This document shows, in pieces, positions 54,531 to 64,000 of a DNA stretch of 64,000 nucleotides. A program made the translations under genes and the position numbers. This DNA comes from Gilvibacter sp. SZ-19. GTDB lineage: Bacteria; Bacteroidota; Bacteroidia; Flavobacteriales; Flavobacteriaceae. Position 1 is the stretch's first letter. Each line of letters opens with the position of its first letter. The stretch is from NCBI RefSeq assembly GCF_002163875.1, contig NZ_CP019333.1:1432864-1496863 (forward strand). The letters run 5' to 3'. The notes under the pieces are model-generated. The model saw only the letters and a program-made list of their open reading frames with translations, did no database searches and was not told the origin of the DNA.

Positions 54531-54542
54531 GTCGTAAATTTG
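54512..54542 (+). promoter_or_regulatory. Promoter of sdhCAB
   Basis: TTG (54512-54514), a 20-base spacer, and TAAATTTG (54535-54542), an exact -7 box. The sdhC ATG follows at 54569, so the leader is about 20 bases. Confidence 0.75.
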
Positions 54543-54568
54543 TACCACTAAAAAGTAATCGCAATCCT

Positions 54569-55234
54569 ATGGGAATTTTATCCTCTTCAATTGCCCGTAA
54601 AGTCGCCATGGCGCTTTCGGGATTGTTTCTTGTAGTTTTCTTGACCCAACACTGTGTGATCAATATGACCTCCGTATTGGATCCAGACACCTTTAACAGC
54701 TGGTCTCATTTTATGGGAACTAACGGTTTGGTGCAGTTTGCACTACAGCCTGTTCTGATCTTTGGTGTGGTATTTCACTTTGTGATGGGCTTTGTCCTAG
54801 AGATGAAGAACAGAAGTGCCAGAGCTCACAAATACGCCATGTACAAAGGTAGCGCTAATGCATCTTGGGCTTCTAGAAACATGATCATATCTGGTATCGT
54901 GGTATTGGCCTTCTTAGGGCTTCACTTTTATGATTTCTGGGTGCCAGAGATCGTACACAAATACATCGAGACACATCCGGAGGATCCGACACGCTACTAC
55001 GCTGAAACAGTGCACAAGTTTGAAAGCCCAGTTCGCGTTGGACTTTATGTATTGGCTTTCGCATTACTAGCTGTACACTTGTGGCATGGATTCTCATCCA
55101 GCTTCCAATCGGTTGGATTCAACAACAAATACTCTAAGGCCTTGCAAGGATTTACCAAAGCCTTCGCCATTGTGATCCCGTTGTTGTTTGCTGTGATCGC
55201 GCTTTACCATCACTTTAATCAAATTCCACACTAA
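54569..55234 (+). CDS. sdhC: Succinate dehydrogenase cytochrome b subunit
   Basis: 221 aa, five transmembrane helices (type B, single-anchor subunit). His residues in the helices ([36 protein letters not shown]) are candidate heme ligands. Anchors SdhAB and passes electrons to menaquinone. ATG 54569 is chosen because the longer frame would start inside the promoter. First gene of sdhCAB. Confidence 0.95.
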   Translation: MGILSSSIARKVAMALSGLFLVVFLTQHCVINMTSVLDPDTFNSWSHFMGTNGLVQFALQPVLIFGVVFHFVMGFVLEMKNRSARAHKYAMYKGSANASWASRNMIISGIVVLAFLGLHFYDFWVPEIVHKYIETHPEDPTRYYAETVHKFESPVRVGLYVLAFALLAVHLWHGFSSSFQSVGFNNKYSKALQGFTKAFAIVIPLLFAVIALYHHFNQIPH

Positions 55235-55245
55235 TACTATCGCAT

Positions 55246-57249
55246 ATGTCAGTTCTAAATTCAAATATACCTGCAGGACCACTAGCCGATAAGTGGACAA
55301 AACATAAAAATGAAATTGACCTGGTTAACCCAGCCAACAAGCGTAATATAGACGTAATTGTGGTGGGAACAGGTTTGGCAGGCGGATCTGCTGCTGCTAC
55401 CCTAGCAGAGCTTGGGTACAACGTAAAGACCTTCTGCTATCAAGATTCTCCAAGACGTGCGCACTCAATTGCTGCCCAAGGAGGAATCAACGCTGCTAAG
55501 AATTATCAAGGAGATGGTGACTCTACTTACCGTCTCTTCTACGATACCATCAAGGGAGGGGATTATCGCTCTCGCGAAGCCAACGTATACCGTTTGGCTG
55601 AGGTGTCTGGAAATATCATTGACCAATGTGTGGCTCAAGGAGTTCCTTTTGCTCGTGAGTACGGAGGTCTACTAGATAACCGTTCCTTCGGAGGGGTTTT
55701 GGTTTCTCGTACCTTTTATGCCAAAGGTCAGACGGGACAGCAATTGTTACTCGGAGCTTACTCCGCAATGAACCGTCAGATCAACCGTGGGAAGATCAAA
55801 GCGTTCAACCGTCATGAAATGCTCGACTTAGTGATCGTAGACGGCAAGGCGCGCGGAATTATAGCGCGTGATCTGGTTACTGGAGAATTGGAGCGTCACT
55901 CGGCACACGCTGTAGTGATCGCAACCGGTGGTTACGGAAACGTATTCTACCTTTCAACCAATGCCATGGGAAGTAACGTAACTGCTTCTTGGAAGATCCA
56001 CAAACGCGGTGCTTATTTTGCAAACCCATGTTTTACGCAGATTCACCCAACGTGTATTCCAGTTTCTGGAGACCATCAGTCTAAATTGACTTTGATGTCC
56101 GAATCATTGAGAAACGACGGACGTATTTGGGTCCCTGCCAAAAAAGAAGATGCCGAAGCCATCCGCGCAGGTAAGCTCAAGCCAACAGAACTTAAAGAAG
56201 AAGATCGCGACTACTATCTAGAACGCAGATACCCATCATTTGGTAACCTTGTGCCTCGTGACGTTGCTTCGCGTGCAGCCAAGGAGCGTTGTGATGCAGG
56301 ATTCGGTGTGAACAAGACTGGAGAAGCTGTATACTTGGACTTTGCCGCGGCCATTGAGCGCTACGGAAAAGAACAAGCTGCTATTCAAGGAAATCACAAT
56401 CCGACCAAAGAAGAATGGCTCGCTCTAGGAGAAAAGGTCATTGAAACCAAATACGGAAACCTCTTCCAGATGTATGAGAAGATCGTAGATGAGAATCCGT
56501 ATAAAACCCCAATGATGATCTACCCTGCAGTACACTATACTATGGGTGGAATTTGGGTGGACTACAACCTGCAAACCACTATTCCTGGTTGTTATGCAGC
56601 AGGAGAGGCTAACTTCTCAGACCACGGAGCGAACCGTTTAGGAGCTTCTGCTTTGATGCAAGGTTTGGCAGACGGTTATTTTGTATTGCCATACACTATA
56701 GGAGACTATTTGTCTAATGATATCCGTACCGGACCAATCAGCACAGAGACACCTGAGTTTGAGGAAGCCGAGAACAACGTGAGAACTACACTGGAGAAGT
56801 TGGTCAACAACAACGGAACCAAATCCGTAGATCACTTCCACAAACGCTTGGGTAAGATCATGTGGAACGAGGTAGGAATGTCTCGTAACGCAGAAGGTCT
56901 TAAAAAAGCCATGAAAGAGATCAAAGCGCTGCGCGAAGAATTCTGGAAAGAAGTTCGTGTACCTGGTGAGATGAACAGTATGAATCCGGAGTTAGAAAAA
57001 GCCATGCGAGTAGCAGACTTTTTAGAGCTTGGAGAACTCTTTGCCAAGGATGCACTAGAGCGCAACGAATCTTGTGGAGGTCACTTTAGAGAAGAATATC
57101 AGACCGAAGAGGGTGAAGCCCTCAGAGACGACGAAAATTATATGTACGTAGCAGCTTGGGAGTATAAAGGCGAGCCTGCAGATGCAGTTCTGCACAAGGA
57201 ATCGCTAGACTACGAAAACATAGAAGTTAAAACCAGAAGTTATAAATAA
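55246..57249 (+). CDS. sdhA: Succinate dehydrogenase flavoprotein subunit
   Basis: 667 aa. FAD fold [19 protein letters not shown] (about 39-57), covalent-FAD His73 ([17 protein letters not shown]), active-site [10 protein letters not shown] and the C-terminal [10 protein letters not shown]. Length and lack of a fused tail fit the Bacteroidota/Wolinella-like group, which also runs as fumarate reductase. 11 bases after sdhC. Confidence 0.98.
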   Translation: MSVLNSNIPAGPLADKWTKHKNEIDLVNPANKRNIDVIVVGTGLAGGSAAATLAELGYNVKTFCYQDSPRRAHSIAAQGGINAAKNYQGDGDSTYRLFYDTIKGGDYRSREANVYRLAEVSGNIIDQCVAQGVPFAREYGGLLDNRSFGGVLVSRTFYAKGQTGQQLLLGAYSAMNRQINRGKIKAFNRHEMLDLVIVDGKARGIIARDLVTGELERHSAHAVVIATGGYGNVFYLSTNAMGSNVTASWKIHKRGAYFANPCFTQIHPTCIPVSGDHQSKLTLMSESLRNDGRIWVPAKKEDAEAIRAGKLKPTELKEEDRDYYLERRYPSFGNLVPRDVASRAAKERCDAGFGVNKTGEAVYLDFAAAIERYGKEQAAIQGNHNPTKEEWLALGEKVIETKYGNLFQMYEKIVDENPYKTPMMIYPAVHYTMGGIWVDYNLQTTIPGCYAAGEANFSDHGANRLGASALMQGLADGYFVLPYTIGDYLSNDIRTGPISTETPEFEEAENNVRTTLEKLVNNNGTKSVDHFHKRLGKIMWNEVGMSRNAEGLKKAMKEIKALREEFWKEVRVPGEMNSMNPELEKAMRVADFLELGELFAKDALERNESCGGHFREEYQTEEGEALRDDENYMYVAAWEYKGEPADAVLHKESLDYENIEVKTRSYK

Positions 57250-57255
57250 ACCGTT

Positions 57256-58002
57256 ATGAACTTAACACTTAAGATCTGGAGACAAAAAGATGCCCAGTCC
57301 AAGGGTAGCATGCAAACCTATTCCATTTCTGGAATTGAAGGCGATATGTCTTTCTTGGAAATGCTGGACGTACTCAATACTGAACTCATTGAAAAAGGCG
57401 AGGAGCCTGTAGTATTCGATCACGACTGTCGTGAGGGGATCTGCGGATCTTGTTCGCTTATGATCAACGGAGAGCCTCACGGGCCAGACCGTTTGATCAC
57501 TACTTGCCAGCTGCACATGCGTAAATTCAACGACGGTGACACTATTGTTATCGAGCCGTTCCGCGCAAAAGCATTCCCGGTGATCAAAGACCTTATGGTA
57601 GACCGTTCTGCTTTTGACCGCATTCAACACGCTGGAGGATACATTTCTGTAAATACTTCAGGTAACACCATAGACGCTAACGCTATTCCAGTAGAAAAGG
57701 CAGACGCAGACGCTTCTTTTATGGCAGCGGCTTGTATTGGTTGTGGAGCCTGTGTGGCGGCTTGTAAGAACGCCAGCGCTATGCTATTCACCTCAGCTAA
57801 AGTGAGCCAATATGCTTTATTGCCTCAAGGTAAAGTGGAGGCAACCCGCCGCGTATTGAACATGGTGGAGCAAATGGATAAAGAAGGTTTCGGAAACTGT
57901 ACCAATACCGGAGCTTGCGAGGTAGAATGTCCTAAAGGTATCTCTTTAGAGAACATCGCTCGTATGAACCGCGAGTACTTATCTGCTAGCGTTAAAGGCT
58001 AA
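57256..58002 (+). CDS. sdhB: Succinate dehydrogenase iron-sulfur subunit
   Basis: 248 aa. [2Fe-2S] ligands Cys58, 63, 66 and 84 ([10 protein letters not shown]); C-terminal [4Fe-4S] and [3Fe-4S] ligands in [11 protein letters not shown] (160-170) and [12 protein letters not shown] (215-226). Ends one base from the stop of the convergent histidine kinase with no terminator in between. Confidence 0.98.
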   Translation: MNLTLKIWRQKDAQSKGSMQTYSISGIEGDMSFLEMLDVLNTELIEKGEEPVVFDHDCREGICGSCSLMINGEPHGPDRLITTCQLHMRKFNDGDTIVIEPFRAKAFPVIKDLMVDRSAFDRIQHAGGYISVNTSGNTIDANAIPVEKADADASFMAAACIGCGACVAACKNASAMLFTSAKVSQYALLPQGKVEATRRVLNMVEQMDKEGFGNCTNTGACEVECPKGISLENIARMNREYLSASVKG

Positions 58003-60258
58003 TTACATCGCACGTAAGTGCTGATTAGAAACATTCTGAATTCGCTGCAAGAAGATATTCTTTAGAATGGTCTGCTTGAATTTTGTGATGTCGTAAGGCT
58101 TCACAATGATATCATTCATACCGGCCTCGAATATACTGAATCGTACTTCTTCTATTTCTACAGCTGTTAGGGCCAAGATAGGAATGCGCTTGTTGAACAT
58201 TCGTATCTCTTTGGTGGCCTGAATTCCGTCTTTTATCGGCATATTGATATCCATAAGTATAAGATCAAAGTCTTGTACTTTGGTCATATCTACTGCTTGT
58301 TGTCCGTTTTCTGCGATAAAACAATTCACCTTGTGTTTTTCTAGGATCTTCTGAGTTACCTTCTGATTGATTCGGTTATCCTCCACCACTAAAATGGTCT
58401 TTCCTTCTAGATTCTTAGGATCGATCATAGATGTGGAGTCCTTTTCTGGTGTTTCTTGCACCACCTCAAAGCTCAGCGAAAAGCTGAATTCCGAGCCCTT
58501 GCCCAGTTCACTTTTCAGGTGGATGTTAGCTCCGGATTTGTTTAACAATTTCTTCACAATTGGCAATCCAAGTCCAGTGCCTTGGTAATTGTAGTTCTCC
58601 TCTTGTCCTATTTGCGAGAATTCATCGAAGATATCGTTCTGTTTTTCTGCGGGAATTCCAATTCCGGTGTCTATCACACTGAAATTGGCTTTTACGGCCT
58701 CGCCAGCTACAGATTCTTTAACAACCTTGACGGTTATAGTACCGTTCTCTGTGAACTTACAGGCATTACTGATAAGATTCATAAGAATTTGCGCCAATTG
58801 CATGGCGTTTCCTCTAACTGTGGTAGGCAGTTCGTGGTCTATCTCTAATTGGAACTTGTTTTTGTTTTGTATGAGCAGGTATTCGAAAGAACCCGAAAGT
58901 GTGCCTATAAGATCGCGCAAGTTAAAAACTGTGTATTCGTCTTGTTGGCTGTTGGAGTCGAGTTTGTTTATCTGAAGCACATCGTTAATAAGGGCCAAAA
59001 GATAATCCGCAGAGAACTTCAGTAAACTCAAGTCCTTTTTGTGTTTGCTGAGCGATTTATCTTCCATCAAAAGCGTGCTCAAACCTATAACTCCATATAA
59101 AGGTGTGCGCAATTCATGGCTTACTGTAGAAAAGAACTTTGTCTTGGCCTTGCTCATGCGTTCCGATTCTTCTTTGGCTTTCTTGAATTCGCGGTTCTTT
59201 ATCTTGAGTTCCTGAACCAGTTTCTTCCTGTTTCGAGAAACTAAAAACAACAAGATCATAGAAAGCAAGCAAAAGGCAGAAAGCGTTATAAGGTAATTGT
59301 TAAGCCTGTTCTTATTGGTAAGCACTTCTTCTTGCATCTGCTGTTCCAACTGAGCGGCCTTCATGTCTCGTTTGTATTCGTCCACCTGAAATTTAGCCAC
59401 CATCATTTCTGTTTCGGTAGAGGCAATATCGCTTAGATTTTGGCTGAGGTACTGGTTGTACTTTTCCTGCATTTCAAAGGCTTCCTTGTACCTTTGCTGC
59501 GCAAAGAGACTTTGACTATAACCGTAATAAGCAGATTCTAATTCGACCGGGAGATCAGCCGCTGTGGCTTCTTCTATTACCTTATTGTAATACAGATCGG
59601 CGGTTTCATAGTCTTGTTTAATCAAGTAATATTCCGCAGAAAGTCCGTCTAAACCTATACCAAAAGACTCGAAGTCATGGTGCTTCCGCAGCGCTTTAGA
59701 TTTGACAATATGAATATATGCCGCTTCATAATCTTCCAGATCCATAGCAGTCAATGCGGCATTGTAATGCGCTTTGGCAAGTCTTACAGAATCCTTGATC
59801 ATAGTAAAACCTTCTATGGCTTGGTTGTGGTATTTTTTGGCGAGTTGATAATTGATATTTACAGTAGAATACATATTGCCCAGATCCATATATGACAAGG
59901 CTACTGCAGTGTCATTTTTAGCTTCCATGGCGTATTTCTGAGACTTTAAAAAGCTCTCTTTTGCATTAACCGTGTCTGTTATTACGAGATAATCATAGGC
60001 CAAATTGCGATACGCCAGATGCAAAAGCTCTGGTTTCTTCAATACATTGGCAGCATCTAAAAGCGTAATATTAAGCTTTAGTGATTCTTTGTATTTTCCA
60101 TTAAAGTAATAGGAATCCGAGGAGTCAATCAACGCACGAAACTCCCTTTCTGTAAGGGGTTTCTTTCCATCTGTCAGGTTTTGTGCCGTAGCCTGCGAAA
60201 GGCAAAATAGCAATACGCCAAGGGCACAAAAGCGCAATACGGGGTAGCACTTATGCAT
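58003..60258 (-). CDS. Hybrid sensor histidine kinase with TPR sensor and receiver domain
   Basis: 751 aa. Signal peptide; periplasmic TPR repeats (about 40-280); coiled coil; one membrane helix (about 321-341); HisKA box FFSTVSHELRTPLYG with His381; HATPase motifs NLISNACKFTENG, DTGIGIP and GTGLGLPIVKKLL; receiver domain from about 618 with Asp670 (DLILMDINMP) and Lys720 (VKPYD). No output domain and no partner regulator nearby, so it must signal to a distant phosphotransfer or regulator protein. The TPR sensor probably detects a protein or peptide in the periplasm (inference). Confidence 0.95.
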   Translation of the reverse strand: MHKCYPVLRFCALGVLLFCLSQATAQNLTDGKKPLTEREFRALIDSSDSYYFNGKYKESLKLNITLLDAANVLKKPELLHLAYRNLAYDYLVITDTVNAKESFLKSQKYAMEAKNDTAVALSYMDLGNMYSTVNINYQLAKKYHNQAIEGFTMIKDSVRLAKAHYNAALTAMDLEDYEAAYIHIVKSKALRKHHDFESFGIGLDGLSAEYYLIKQDYETADLYYNKVIEEATAADLPVELESAYYGYSQSLFAQQRYKEAFEMQEKYNQYLSQNLSDIASTETEMMVAKFQVDEYKRDMKAAQLEQQMQEEVLTNKNRLNNYLITLSAFCLLSMILLFLVSRNRKKLVQELKIKNREFKKAKEESERMSKAKTKFFSTVSHELRTPLYGVIGLSTLLMEDKSLSKHKKDLSLLKFSADYLLALINDVLQINKLDSNSQQDEYTVFNLRDLIGTLSGSFEYLLIQNKNKFQLEIDHELPTTVRGNAMQLAQILMNLISNACKFTENGTITVKVVKESVAGEAVKANFSVIDTGIGIPAEKQNDIFDEFSQIGQEENYNYQGTGLGLPIVKKLLNKSGANIHLKSELGKGSEFSFSLSFEVVQETPEKDSTSMIDPKNLEGKTILVVEDNRINQKVTQKILEKHKVNCFIAENGQQAVDMTKVQDFDLILMDINMPIKDGIQATKEIRMFNKRIPILALTAVEIEEVRFSIFEAGMNDIIVKPYDITKFKQTILKNIFLQRIQNVSNQHLRAM

Positions 60259-60283
60259 AATTCATCGATAAATTTGGGTAAAT

Positions 60284-60291
60284 CAAAGATA
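60284..60291 (-). promoter_or_regulatory. -7 box of the hybrid kinase gene
   Basis: Minus-strand TATCTTTG, exact, 26 bases before the ATG at 60258. Confidence 0.6.
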
Positions 60292-60360
60292 TGAAAAAGA
60301 ATGTAAAAACCTAGTTTACAGTGTATTTTGAGTGTTTTTTATTGTTTTATCTTTAGACTG

Positions 60361-61512
60361 ATGAAATCCAAACTACCAAACACAACGACCAGTATCTTTA
60401 GTGTAATGTCTGCTATGGCGGCCAAATACGGAGCTTTGAATTTGTCTCAAGGCTTTCCCAACTTTGAAATCGATCCGCTTCTGAGCGATTTGGTCGCAAA
60501 GGCCATGCGCGAAGGTCACAACCAATATGCCCCTATGCCCGGACTTTTGCCACTTAGGGAGCAAATATCGGCTCAAACCCAGGCAGCACATAACAAATAT
60601 TACGATCCTGATTCAGAAATAACCATAACCGCGGGAGCAACCCAAGCAATTTATACGGCTATAACTGCTTTGGTTCATCCAGGAGATGAGGTGATCTTAT
60701 TTGCACCAGCCTATGACTGTTACGCCCCAGCTGTAGAAATCCAAGGAGCCAAAGCAGTAGCCTTGCAGTTAGAGGCGCCAACTTACCGTATCGATTGGGA
60801 ATTGGTCAAAGAGCACATCACTACCAAAACGCGAATGCTCATTATCAATTCTCCGCACAATCCAAGTGGAACCTTGCTGTCTGAAAATGACATGCTGGCC
60901 TTAGAGCAATTGGTGGTGGAACACGATCTTTTGGTACTCTCTGACGAGGTGTACCAACATATTGTATTTGATGGTCAGACCCATTATAGTGCAGCTCGTT
61001 TCGAAGGGCTGGCAGCGCGCTCGGTGATCACAGCTTCCTTTGGGAAGACCTTTCATGCTACGGGCTGGAAGCTCGGATATTGTCTGGCTCCAAAGCCTTT
61101 AATGGAAGAGATCCGTAAGGTGCATCAATATTTGGTCTTTAGTGTGAATCATCCGGTACAAAGAGCCTTGGCTACCTATTTGGAAGAGCCGTCGCATTAT
61201 TCCAATTTAGGGTCGTTTTATCAACAAAAAAGAGATACCTTTTTACAAGGATTGGAAGGCACAGCTTTTAAGGCAGTTCCCAGTGGGGGAACCTATTTTC
61301 AAATGGTGGATTACAGCGCCATTTCTAGCGAAGGGGACATTCATTTTGCGGCCCGTCTTACACAGGAATACGGCTTGGCTGCTATACCGACCTCCGTCTT
61401 TAATAAAGAGGAGCGTAATGATCATATGCTGCGATTTTGTTTTGCCAAAACAGATCAAACCTTGGCAAAGGCCGCCGCTATTCTCAAACAAATACAACCG
61501 CAATTGGCCTAA
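60361..61512 (+). CDS. Methionine/kynurenine-type aminotransferase (YbdL-like)
   Basis: 383 aa fold-type I PLP enzyme. Lys229 lies in ASFGKTFHATGWKLGY; NSPHNPSGT and LSDEVYQHIVFD are present, and the start NLSQGFPNFEID is typical of YbdL/KAT II. Transfers amino groups from Met, Gln or aromatic amino acids to 2-oxo acids. ATG 60361 is preferred over an upstream ATG at 60328: a TATCTTTA box (60348-60355) lies five bases before it. Linked to an omega-amidase two genes on, which fits glutamine-dependent transamination. Confidence 0.93.
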   Translation: MKSKLPNTTTSIFSVMSAMAAKYGALNLSQGFPNFEIDPLLSDLVAKAMREGHNQYAPMPGLLPLREQISAQTQAAHNKYYDPDSEITITAGATQAIYTAITALVHPGDEVILFAPAYDCYAPAVEIQGAKAVALQLEAPTYRIDWELVKEHITTKTRMLIINSPHNPSGTLLSENDMLALEQLVVEHDLLVLSDEVYQHIVFDGQTHYSAARFEGLAARSVITASFGKTFHATGWKLGYCLAPKPLMEEIRKVHQYLVFSVNHPVQRALATYLEEPSHYSNLGSFYQQKRDTFLQGLEGTAFKAVPSGGTYFQMVDYSAISSEGDIHFAARLTQEYGLAAIPTSVFNKEERNDHMLRFCFAKTDQTLAKAAAILKQIQPQLA

Positions 61513-61538
61513 TTAGGTCAAACTAGAACAGTAATACT

Positions 61539-62012
61539 ATGGAAGCTGAATTTATCAATGCTGTACGCGAGGCCCGTTTAAAGGACATTGAGGCCTATTT
61601 GAACACCCAACCGAACTTGTTGAACTGGAAAGATCAACGCGGATCTACGGCCTTGTTGCTTGCAACATATTACGGACACGAAGCCGTAGTGGAGTATCTT
61701 TTAAAGCGCAACCCAGAGATCAATGCCCAAGATCAAGCCGGGAATACGGCTTTGATGGGGGTTTGTTTTAAAGGCTATTTGAATATAGCTAAAATGCTTA
61801 TCCAAGCGGGGGCCGATGTCAACAAGACGAATTTCAATGGAGCTTCAGCGCTTATCTATGCGGCCATGTTCAATAAAGAAGAACTCGTGGCTTTATTGTT
61901 AGAAAATGGCGCCGATACTGGTCAAAAAGACGAAAGAGGTCTCACTGCAAAGGATCATGCTCAAATGCAGGGATTTTCAAATTTGGTGGCTTTAATTGCA
62001 TCTTATGAATAA
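61539..62012 (+). CDS. Ankyrin-repeat protein
   Basis: 157 aa, four ankyrin repeats of 33 residues (GSTALLLATYYGHEAVVEYL, GNTALMGVCFKGYLNIAKML, GASALIYAAMFNKEELVALL). No signal peptide; a protein-binding adaptor. It overlaps the omega-amidase start by eight bases (ATGAATAA) and follows the aminotransferase by 26 bases, so all three are one operon. Confidence 0.93.
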   Translation: MEAEFINAVREARLKDIEAYLNTQPNLLNWKDQRGSTALLLATYYGHEAVVEYLLKRNPEINAQDQAGNTALMGVCFKGYLNIAKMLIQAGADVNKTNFNGASALIYAAMFNKEELVALLLENGADTGQKDERGLTAKDHAQMQGFSNLVALIASYE

Positions 62013-62793
62013 GAAGCCCAATTTAACCCTTGCAATTTTGCAGCAGGATCTGGTTTGGGAGAATCCGCAAGCCAATCGAATGCTTTTTGAAAACATACTG
62101 TCAGAATTGACAAAGCCTTGCGATCTGGTGGTCTTGCCCGAGATGTTCACTACGGGTTTTAGTATGAATGCTGCGGACTTGTGGGAGGAACCAGACGGCC
62201 CAACTACACAGTGGATGAAGCAGATGGCGGCAACTCATAACACAGCCATCACAGGTAGTATCATCATCAAAGAGAACAACAAATTCTATAATAGGTTGCT
62301 TTTTGTATATACCGACGGAGAAGTTCGCACCTACGATAAACGTCATTGTTTTACTTTGGCGGGAGAACATGAGGTCTACACACCAGGAACCGACCGCTTA
62401 CAAGTGGAATTAAACGGTTGGCAGATCTGTCCGCTTATCTGCTACGATCTGCGTTTTCCGGTATGGGCGCGGAACACTTCGGATTACGATCTGTTGCTTT
62501 ATGTTGCTAATTGGCCAAAAACTCGGATAAAGGCTTGGGACACACTCTTGCAAGCGCGGGCCATTGAGAACATGAGTTATTGTGTTGGAGTAAACCGAAT
62601 TGGAGAAGACGGTAACGGCTATCCATATGTTGGACATTCTGCAGTTTATGATCCTCTCGGGGAGCTGATTTCTACTGCGGATTTTGAATCGACCATTGCT
62701 CAAATAGTTGAACTAGACGCTGCGTATCTGCAAAAAGTACGCGACAAGCTCCGCTTTTTAGACGATAGAGATTCTTTTAATCTGGAAGTCTAA
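62005..62793 (+). CDS. Nitrilase-superfamily omega-amidase (YafV-like)
   Basis: 262 aa from ATG 62005 (an in-frame TTG at 61996 lies inside the ankyrin gene). Catalytic triad Glu46 (VLPEMFTTGF), Lys112 (TYDKRHCF) and Cys146 (LICYDLRFP). Removes the amide from 2-oxoglutaramate or 2-oxosuccinamate, the by-products of glutamine/asparagine transamination, and so pulls the upstream aminotransferase reaction forward. Overlaps the convergent Ig-like gene by 17 bases. Confidence 0.92.
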   Translation: MNKKPNLTLAILQQDLVWENPQANRMLFENILSELTKPCDLVVLPEMFTTGFSMNAADLWEEPDGPTTQWMKQMAATHNTAITGSIIIKENNKFYNRLLFVYTDGEVRTYDKRHCFTLAGEHEVYTPGTDRLQVELNGWQICPLICYDLRFPVWARNTSDYDLLLYVANWPKTRIKAWDTLLQARAIENMSYCVGVNRIGEDGNGYPYVGHSAVYDPLGELISTADFESTIAQIVELDAAYLQKVRDKLRFLDDRDSFNLEV

Positions 62794-64000
62794 AGGTCAC
62801 CTCTCGAATCCAGTTAGAATTCATTTCTTCTGCGCCTTGGGTGTAGAAAACAGGCTCTGCCTGCGTCTTGTTTAAAAAATTACCCGGATCCCAGCGGCCG
62901 TTACCATTTAGATCGTAAATAACGCGTATGTAATATTCCCCTGGTGCAATGTATTGAAACTTTACAGGCTTGGCTGCTGTAAGATAATAGGAGTCATCTA
63001 GGTCGCCGTTGGATTTGACCAGCTCCACGATCACAGGATAAGACTTCACGTTGGCAAGGTTTACTGTAAGGGTACCGAAATCGCTATAATTCTGCGTGGC
63101 TACACGGTAGTTCAAGGTGTCATTCTTATTGCCAAAGTAATCGGTCAAGGCACCTGGTAGGATCTCTATATTATAGGTTTGAGATTCCTTGTATTCGAAA
63201 GGGAACTCCACGCGATTGTATAGGCTGTCAATCTTGTAGTCAAAGACTATCTGCATCGAATCCTTATTGGTGATCTTGATTAGTTCTGGCAGTACACTGT
63301 CTATAGGCGTGTCACTTTTTAAAGCGAATACCTGATCAAAATCGATACGTCCGGATTTCTCTGCACGGACATTCAGCGTGTCCAGATTAAAATCTCTCCA
63401 ACGCAGCACCAAGGTGTCTAAAAGGTCTTGGTTCTTAGCGTGGAAGATCAGACTGTCTGCTTTGATCTTTGGGCGGATCCACAAACGAATACTGTCTCTT
63501 TCTTGGTCTTTGGTCTGTCTGGTCTCAAAACCATTGGCTGGAGCTGATAATGCTACCTTTAGACTATCAGCAGCACCGCGATAACCAAACAGCACTTGCC
63601 CTCCAGAAACTTGAACGGGACGCTCCAAATTATAATCCAAGACCTCCTTAAATAAAGACAGCTCGTAAGTTGTATCTGCAGGGACTTCAATGTACTGATT
63701 CAGATAGCCGATCTTGTCTTGCCCAGGCTCAAAGGTGTAATTGAAGTTAGAGTCCTTCATGGCCGTGAGCAGGTATTTTCCTGCCTTTAAATTCTCTAGT
63801 GCAAAGCTCGAGGTACTATCGGTCACATTGGTGATATAGTAAGGTTTTTCTAAAAAGACCACGGAGTCGGTATAGGTAGAATCTACCTGATACAACATGA
63901 CCGTAAGATCTTTTTCTGGCTCGCGCAAAAAGGCATCTTTAACACGACCGCTTACCGATAGGCTGTCTATATAACTGCCGGTTGAGAAAACATAACGGTA
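62777..64000 (-). CDS. Ig-like-domain (SbsA-like) protein, 5' end cut by window edge
   Basis: The frame is open to base 64000 (407 residues seen); the apparent start inside the window is only a TTG in mid-gene. Contains beta-sandwich segments (SVSGRVKDAFLREPEKDLTV, a carboxypeptidase-like start; FALENLKAGKYLLTAMKD) and ends with YYIRVIYDLNGNGRWDPGNF, a Ca-binding-like loop. Resembles flavobacterial lipoproteins with an N-terminal Big_5 domain. Function unknown. Confidence 0.85.
   Translation of the reverse strand, partial: YRYVFSTGSYIDSLSVSGRVKDAFLREPEKDLTVMLYQVDSTYTDSVVFLEKPYYITNVTDSTSSFALENLKAGKYLLTAMKDSNFNYTFEPGQDKIGYLNQYIEVPADTTYELSLFKEVLDYNLERPVQVSGGQVLFGYRGAADSLKVALSAPANGFETRQTKDQERDSIRLWIRPKIKADSLIFHAKNQDLLDTLVLRWRDFNLDTLNVRAEKSGRIDFDQVFALKSDTPIDSVLPELIKITNKDSMQIVFDYKIDSLYNRVEFPFEYKESQTYNIEILPGALTDYFGNKNDTLNYRVATQNYSDFGTLTVNLANVKSYPVIVELVKSNGDLDDSYYLTAAKPVKFQYIAPGEYYIRVIYDLNGNGRWDPGNFLNKTQAEPVFYTQGAEEMNSNWIREVTFRLPD

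Noticed and set aside
63928-64000. Start of the Ig-like gene inside the window at 63928
   Set aside because: That codon is a TTG in mid-frame; the reading frame continues open to base 64000 with domain-like sequence upstream.

Overview
The window reads as chromosome of a marine-type Flavobacteriaceae (Bacteroidota). The support is direct: promoters match the Bacteroidota sigma-A -7 box TAnnTTTG and ribosome binding sites are rarely visible. There are three TonB-dependent receptors with N-terminal carboxypeptidase-like domains, a PorP/SprF-OmpA pair, a C-terminal type IX secretion sorting domain, DUF2480/DUF3078/DUF5689 proteins and a full SUF operon. I see no rRNA, tRNA, CRISPR array, transposase or phage structural gene. 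Both edges cut a gene: a TonB receptor at base 1 and an Ig-like-domain protein at base 64000.

Layout. 1-6.1 kb: truncated TonB receptor diverging from uvrC, which is followed by a patatin/outer-membrane-barrel protein. 6.1-11.8 kb: aromatic amino acid catabolism (homogentisate dioxygenase, 4-hydroxyphenylpyruvate dioxygenase, tryptophan 2,3-dioxygenase) with a DUF3108 protein and an M23 peptidase. 11.9-15.8 kb: a strongly expressed-looking Oar-like TonB receptor and a small membrane protein. 15.75-16.7 kb: an unusual patch with a 405-base gene-free stretch of nested inverted repeats, an AT-rich orphan gene and a 46-codon membrane peptide. 16.7-22.3 kb: a secreted EEP-family nuclease/phosphatase diverging from a TonB receptor and its DUF5689 lipoprotein. 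22.4-29.1 kb: S41 peptidase, OmpA/SprF pair, a second EEP protein, hflX. 29.1-38.8 kb: DUF3078 protein, then the SUF operon running leftward (sufA, sufB, lipoprotein, sufC, sufD, sufS, META lipoprotein, sufE, DUF59/sufT, HMG-CoA synthase, DUF2480).

38.9-44.9 kb: a leftward operon encoding two choice-of-anchor-B proteins, a beta-propeller lipoprotein, an MbnP-like copper protein and an MbnH-like di-heme peroxidase; this is the most system-like accessory cluster. 44.9-51.5 kb: thiL, two small Cys/His proteins, an alpha/beta hydrolase, brnQ, a CBM48-like protein, an NTF2-like secreted protein and aminopeptidase P. 51.6-58.0 kb: a large secreted BNR/sortilin-like propeller and sdhCAB behind a promoter containing a 15-bp perfect inverted repeat. 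58.0-64 kb: a TPR hybrid histidine kinase, an aminotransferase plus omega-amidase pair with an ankyrin protein between them, and the truncated Ig-like protein.

The best candidates for something undescribed are the palindromic element with mutually exclusive pairings at 15.75-16.16 kb, the MbnP/MbnH/choice-of-anchor-B operon, a 22-codon ORF plus 11-bp inverted repeat in front of hmgA, and the inverted repeat inside the sdh promoter. All functional statements rest on motif reading; no database search was run.
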